From: Pseudanabaena sp. CAN_BIN31
Lineage (GTDB): Bacteria > Cyanobacteriota > Cyanobacteriia > Pseudanabaenales > Pseudanabaenaceae
DNA length: 5,925 nt
Assembly (NCBI GenBank): GCA_026785865.1
Contig: JAJAZG010000304.1
Span: forward strand, 1-5,925
Direction: 5' to 3'
A program made the translations under genes and the position numbers. Positions within the stretch are counted from its first letter, which is position 1. Each line of letters begins with the position of its first letter. The notes beneath the pieces are model-generated. The model was not told where the DNA came from. It was given only the letters and a program-made list of their open reading frames with translations, and made no database searches. Positions 3,806 through 5,925 of this stretch are shown piece after piece.

Positions 3806-5407
3806 TTATACAAGTTGCACCACAGGCATATCTTCTAGCAATTTTTGCTTAGTTAACAAATCCAAAACCGTAATCTTCAAAGTGCGCTTTTCATCAACTT
3901 GAAAGAGAACTTTAATGCGATCGCTACCTGTTTGACCAGAAGGATTTAGCTTGGCGATCGCTTTACTATTTTGATTGAGAATATGTACCGCAACTTGTTT
4001 ATTATCTAAAACACGGGTAATCAATCGCTGATCTTCAAAATATACTTCTACATTTGTTTCGCCTAACTCACCAATGACTAGCTCAATGCTAGGCTGATCG
4101 GTAACGGAAGCACTAAGGGTAAGTTCGACTGGTTTTGGTAATGGATAGGTTTCGCCTGATTTAATAATCGTATGCCAATTATGCTTTTTGTGGCGTTTGT
4201 CCCAATAGCGCACACCATAGCTGTGATAGAGAAAATCTTTTAATTCCCAACCTTGCGAGATTGCCCCATGCGCGATCGCCTCAAATGGTTTATTTGCTTT
4301 CACTTTCTCAGTAGAAAAATATCGTAAAGCCCATTCCTTCACCGCAGGAATTTGGGAAGTCCCGCCCACTAAGAGAACTGCATCAATATTTGCTAGATCA
4401 ATATTTTGGCGAGTTGCTTGTTGACGAATCTGATCGAGAGCGCGATCAAGATTTGCGAAAAATTTCTGCTGTTCAAGGATTTGATTTAACTGCGATCGCG
4501 TCAGGGTTAATTCGTAGGATTCAAAAGTTTCATCGTTGAAATAGACCTCGGTTGCTGATTGATGGCTAGAGAGTGCAATTTTTATTCGTTCGGCTAAGCG
4601 ATTTATGAGCGAGTTTTTGGGAAGTCCTAAAGTGGAATGAAAGTAATCAAGAATCCAATTATCAATATCAATACCACCGAGATTCTGTCCAGTTTTGGCG
4701 AGAACCTTAGCGGTTTGCGAACTTTGATTATTTGATGTTGATGGATTTTTAACTATGCGATCGCCCCATTTTAATAGGAAACCCAAAGGGGATTTTGGCT
4801 GATTTATCTCTGATTCTATTTGGGCAGAAGATAACTTCACTAACGATAAATCTAAAGTGCCACCACCAAAATCTATCACTAATATGGTTTCCCCACCACC
4901 ATTAAGCCCATAACCCAACGCGGCGGCAGTCGGCTCATCTAATATTCGCACCTGATTAACGGTCAACTTCTCGCAGACTTCGCCTAGCCAATTGCGATAG
5001 GACTCAAAGCTATCTACTGGAACCGTGAAAATTAGTGAATCAACGTCGGGCAAACGCTCAATAATTCTCTTTAAAAACCATTCTCCCACCAGTTCAAATC
5101 CCACTTCACGACCATCGATTTCTGGTATAAATATCGATACATTGGAACCGATCGCTCTTTTAAAAGATTTAAAAAACCGCTGTTCACTTTTAGAGTTTTT
5201 GTTGTCTAAACCGCGATCGCAAACTTCTTGCCCAATAATTATCTTTCCGTTTATAGCATCTTGCACATAAACAAAGCTCGGAATTAACGGCGGATTATCA
5301 GCAATGAGACTGCAATAGTCAGCTAATTTGACAGTTTCGATCTCACCATTCTCATTTATTCTCGCAACGACAGTATTACTCGTCCCAAAATCGATCACGT
5401 ATTCCAT
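3806..5407 (-). CDS. Hsp70-family (DnaK-like) protein, short form
   Basis: The protein has 533 residues from ATG 5407, about 100 fewer than DnaK. The actin/Hsp70 ATPase motifs are all visible: phosphate-1 DFGTSNTVV (6-14), FKRAIG (82-87) with the lysine equivalent to the DnaK catalytic one, DEPTAAALGYGL (157-168), phosphate-2 DFGGGTLDLSL (179-189), NLGGIDIDNW (242-251) and the adenosine motif VLLVGGTSQIP (344-354). Residues 191-241 form a longer, polar insertion than in DnaK. After about residue 390 a beta-rich region (VELTLSASV, then RIKVLFQVDEKRTLKITVLDLL) could be a reduced substrate-binding domain; the helical lid is missing. It is probably a cytoplasmic ATP-dependent chaperone or regulatory ATPase with unknown clients. 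The reading frame is open 61 codons further upstream, but those codons overlap the transporter gene in another frame. The start is TAATG, sharing one base with the transporter stop. Confidence 0.93.
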   Translation of the reverse strand: MEYVIDFGTSNTVVARINENGEIETVKLADYCSLIADNPPLIPSFVYVQDAINGKIIIGQEVCDRGLDNKNSKSEQRFFKSFKRAIGSNVSIFIPEIDGREVGFELVGEWFLKRIIERLPDVDSLIFTVPVDSFESYRNWLGEVCEKLTVNQVRILDEPTAAALGYGLNGGGETILVIDFGGGTLDLSLVKLSSAQIESEINQPKSPLGFLLKWGDRIVKNPSTSNNQSSQTAKVLAKTGQNLGGIDIDNWILDYFHSTLGLPKNSLINRLAERIKIALSSHQSATEVYFNDETFESYELTLTRSQLNQILEQQKFFANLDRALDQIRQQATRQNIDLANIDAVLLVGGTSQIPAVKEWALRYFSTEKVKANKPFEAIAHGAISQGWELKDFLYHSYGVRYWDKRHKKHNWHTIIKSGETYPLPKPVELTLSASVTDQPSIELVIGELGETNVEVYFEDQRLITRVLDNKQVAVHILNQNSKAIAKLNPSGQTGSDRIKVLFQVDEKRTLKITVLDLLTKQKLLEDMPVVQLV

Positions 5408-5925
5408 TATGTTCTCATTGCAATAGATTTTGTTAAACTGTTGCCATAGAGAATGGCAACAAACCCAGTCACATACATAAAGAGGCTGTAAATCGCCGCA
5501 GGAATCGCCATGTCTTGATTGTTCAGAATACCTGCCGTAATTGCGATCGCTAAAGTTCCATTTTGAATTCCAACTTCGATTGCTACACAAATTTGTTGAG
5601 CAGTATTGAGTTTAAGCAATTTACTGATTCCAAAACCTGTCGCCATAGATGATAAATTAAGCAAAACTACACCCAATCCTGCTTGCAAGATAAATTCAGG
5701 CAATTTGTTCCATTCACGAATCACTAGAATCAAAATAATTAGAGCAAGAAAGGCGATCGCCAGACGAGTGGTAACTTTTTCTAAACTTTGCGCTAGTTTG
5801 GGAAATTGATAATTTACATACATACCAATCGCAATTGGGATAATCGTAATCAAGAAGATTTGTCCCATTGTTGTGCCAATCGGTAAAGAGATATTAGAAC
5901 TCTGACCAAGAAAGTGATTTAGAGC
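5407..5925 (-). CDS. BASS-family (bile acid:sodium symporter-like) transporter, 3' part
   Basis: The frame is open to the window edge, so the 5' part of the gene lies outside. The visible 172 residues begin ALNHFLGQSSNISLPIGTTM and contain about five hydrophobic segments (roughly 20-38, 54-71, 79-98, 110-133 and 138-160). The block EVGIQNGTLAIAI (117-129) is the hallmark of BASS-family proteins, where the Glu and the following Gln/Asn contribute to sodium binding. It should be an inner-membrane, sodium-coupled symporter of an organic anion; cyanobacterial and plastid relatives carry substrates such as pyruvate or bicarbonate, but the substrate here cannot be read from sequence. An ATG at 5868 is internal: upstream codons continue in frame with family-like sequence. 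The gene is translationally coupled to the Hsp70-like gene through TAATG. Confidence 0.9.
   Translation of the reverse strand, partial: ALNHFLGQSSNISLPIGTTMGQIFLITIIPIAIGMYVNYQFPKLAQSLEKVTTRLAIAFLALIILILVIREWNKLPEFILQAGLGVVLLNLSSMATGFGISKLLKLNTAQQICVAIEVGIQNGTLAIAITAGILNNQDMAIPAAIYSLFMYVTGFVAILYGNSLTKSIAMRT

Larger units (their letters stand above)
94..5760. repeat. dispersed HIP1 octamers (GCGATCGC), 16 copies
   Basis: Copies start at 94, 287, 756, 2158, 3197, 3350, 3485, 3609, 3917, 3954, 4272, 4492, 4757, 5213, 5543 and 5753. HIP1 is the highly iterated palindrome of many cyanobacterial genomes. The copies are uneven: none lies between 764 and 2157, a stretch that includes all of higBA, while ten lie in the last 2.5 kb. 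Confidence 0.95.

Noticed and set aside
5408..5590. 61-codon N-terminal extension of the Hsp70-like protein
   Set aside because: It lies in another frame over the conserved transporter C-terminus and is rich in Cys, Trp, Ser and Arg. MEYVIDFGTSN is the proper Hsp70 start.
5025..5809. Plus-strand frames at 5025-5270 and 5606-5809
   Set aside because: Both are shadows over the Hsp70-like and BASS-family genes, which have clear motifs on the minus strand.

Overview
The window looks cyanobacterial. It carries 16 copies of the octamer GCGATCGC (HIP1), far above the roughly 0.1 expected by chance in 5.9 kb. The DNA is moderately AT-rich, and most proteins are of kinds common in filamentous or unicellular cyanobacteria (Uma2 nuclease, HNH protein with a cyanobacterial-style C-terminus, short Hsp70). 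A Pseudanabaena-like host is possible, but I cannot establish the genus.

Layout. Positions 1-262 hold at most the tail of an unidentified gene, a candidate promoter and a 15-codon leader ORF. A Uma2-family protein follows on + (263-907); the residue expected to be its catalytic Glu is Lys. It converges on, and overlaps by 6 bp, a higB-higA toxin-antitoxin operon on - (902-1583). The higBA control region lies at 1584-1723. It has a sigma70-like promoter, nested inverted repeats across the -10 and spacer, and a leader made of 10-11 bp T-tract repeats.

On + there is then an intact PD-(D/E)XK-like protein (1943-2545), followed by a two-gene unit of an 80-aa acidic protein overlapping an HNH endonuclease (2634-3315). 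Next comes a decayed second copy of the PD-(D/E)XK gene (3395-3777), with a 1-nt deletion and a lost 3' end. The two copies are about 90% identical and form direct repeats around the small-protein/HNH pair.

The right part is a minus-strand operon. The C-terminal part of a bile acid:sodium symporter (BASS) family transporter enters from beyond the window and is joined by a TAATG stop/start to a short Hsp70-family protein (3806-5407).

The left 3.8 kb reads as an accessory region: three nuclease-type proteins, a toxin-antitoxin pair, a duplication and a pseudogene. The right 2.1 kb reads as ordinary chromosomal genes. I found no tRNA, rRNA, CRISPR array or recognisable insertion sequence. I see no clear case of a wholly new system; the best candidates are the small-protein/HNH pair inside its direct repeats, and the possibly inactivated Uma2 protein.
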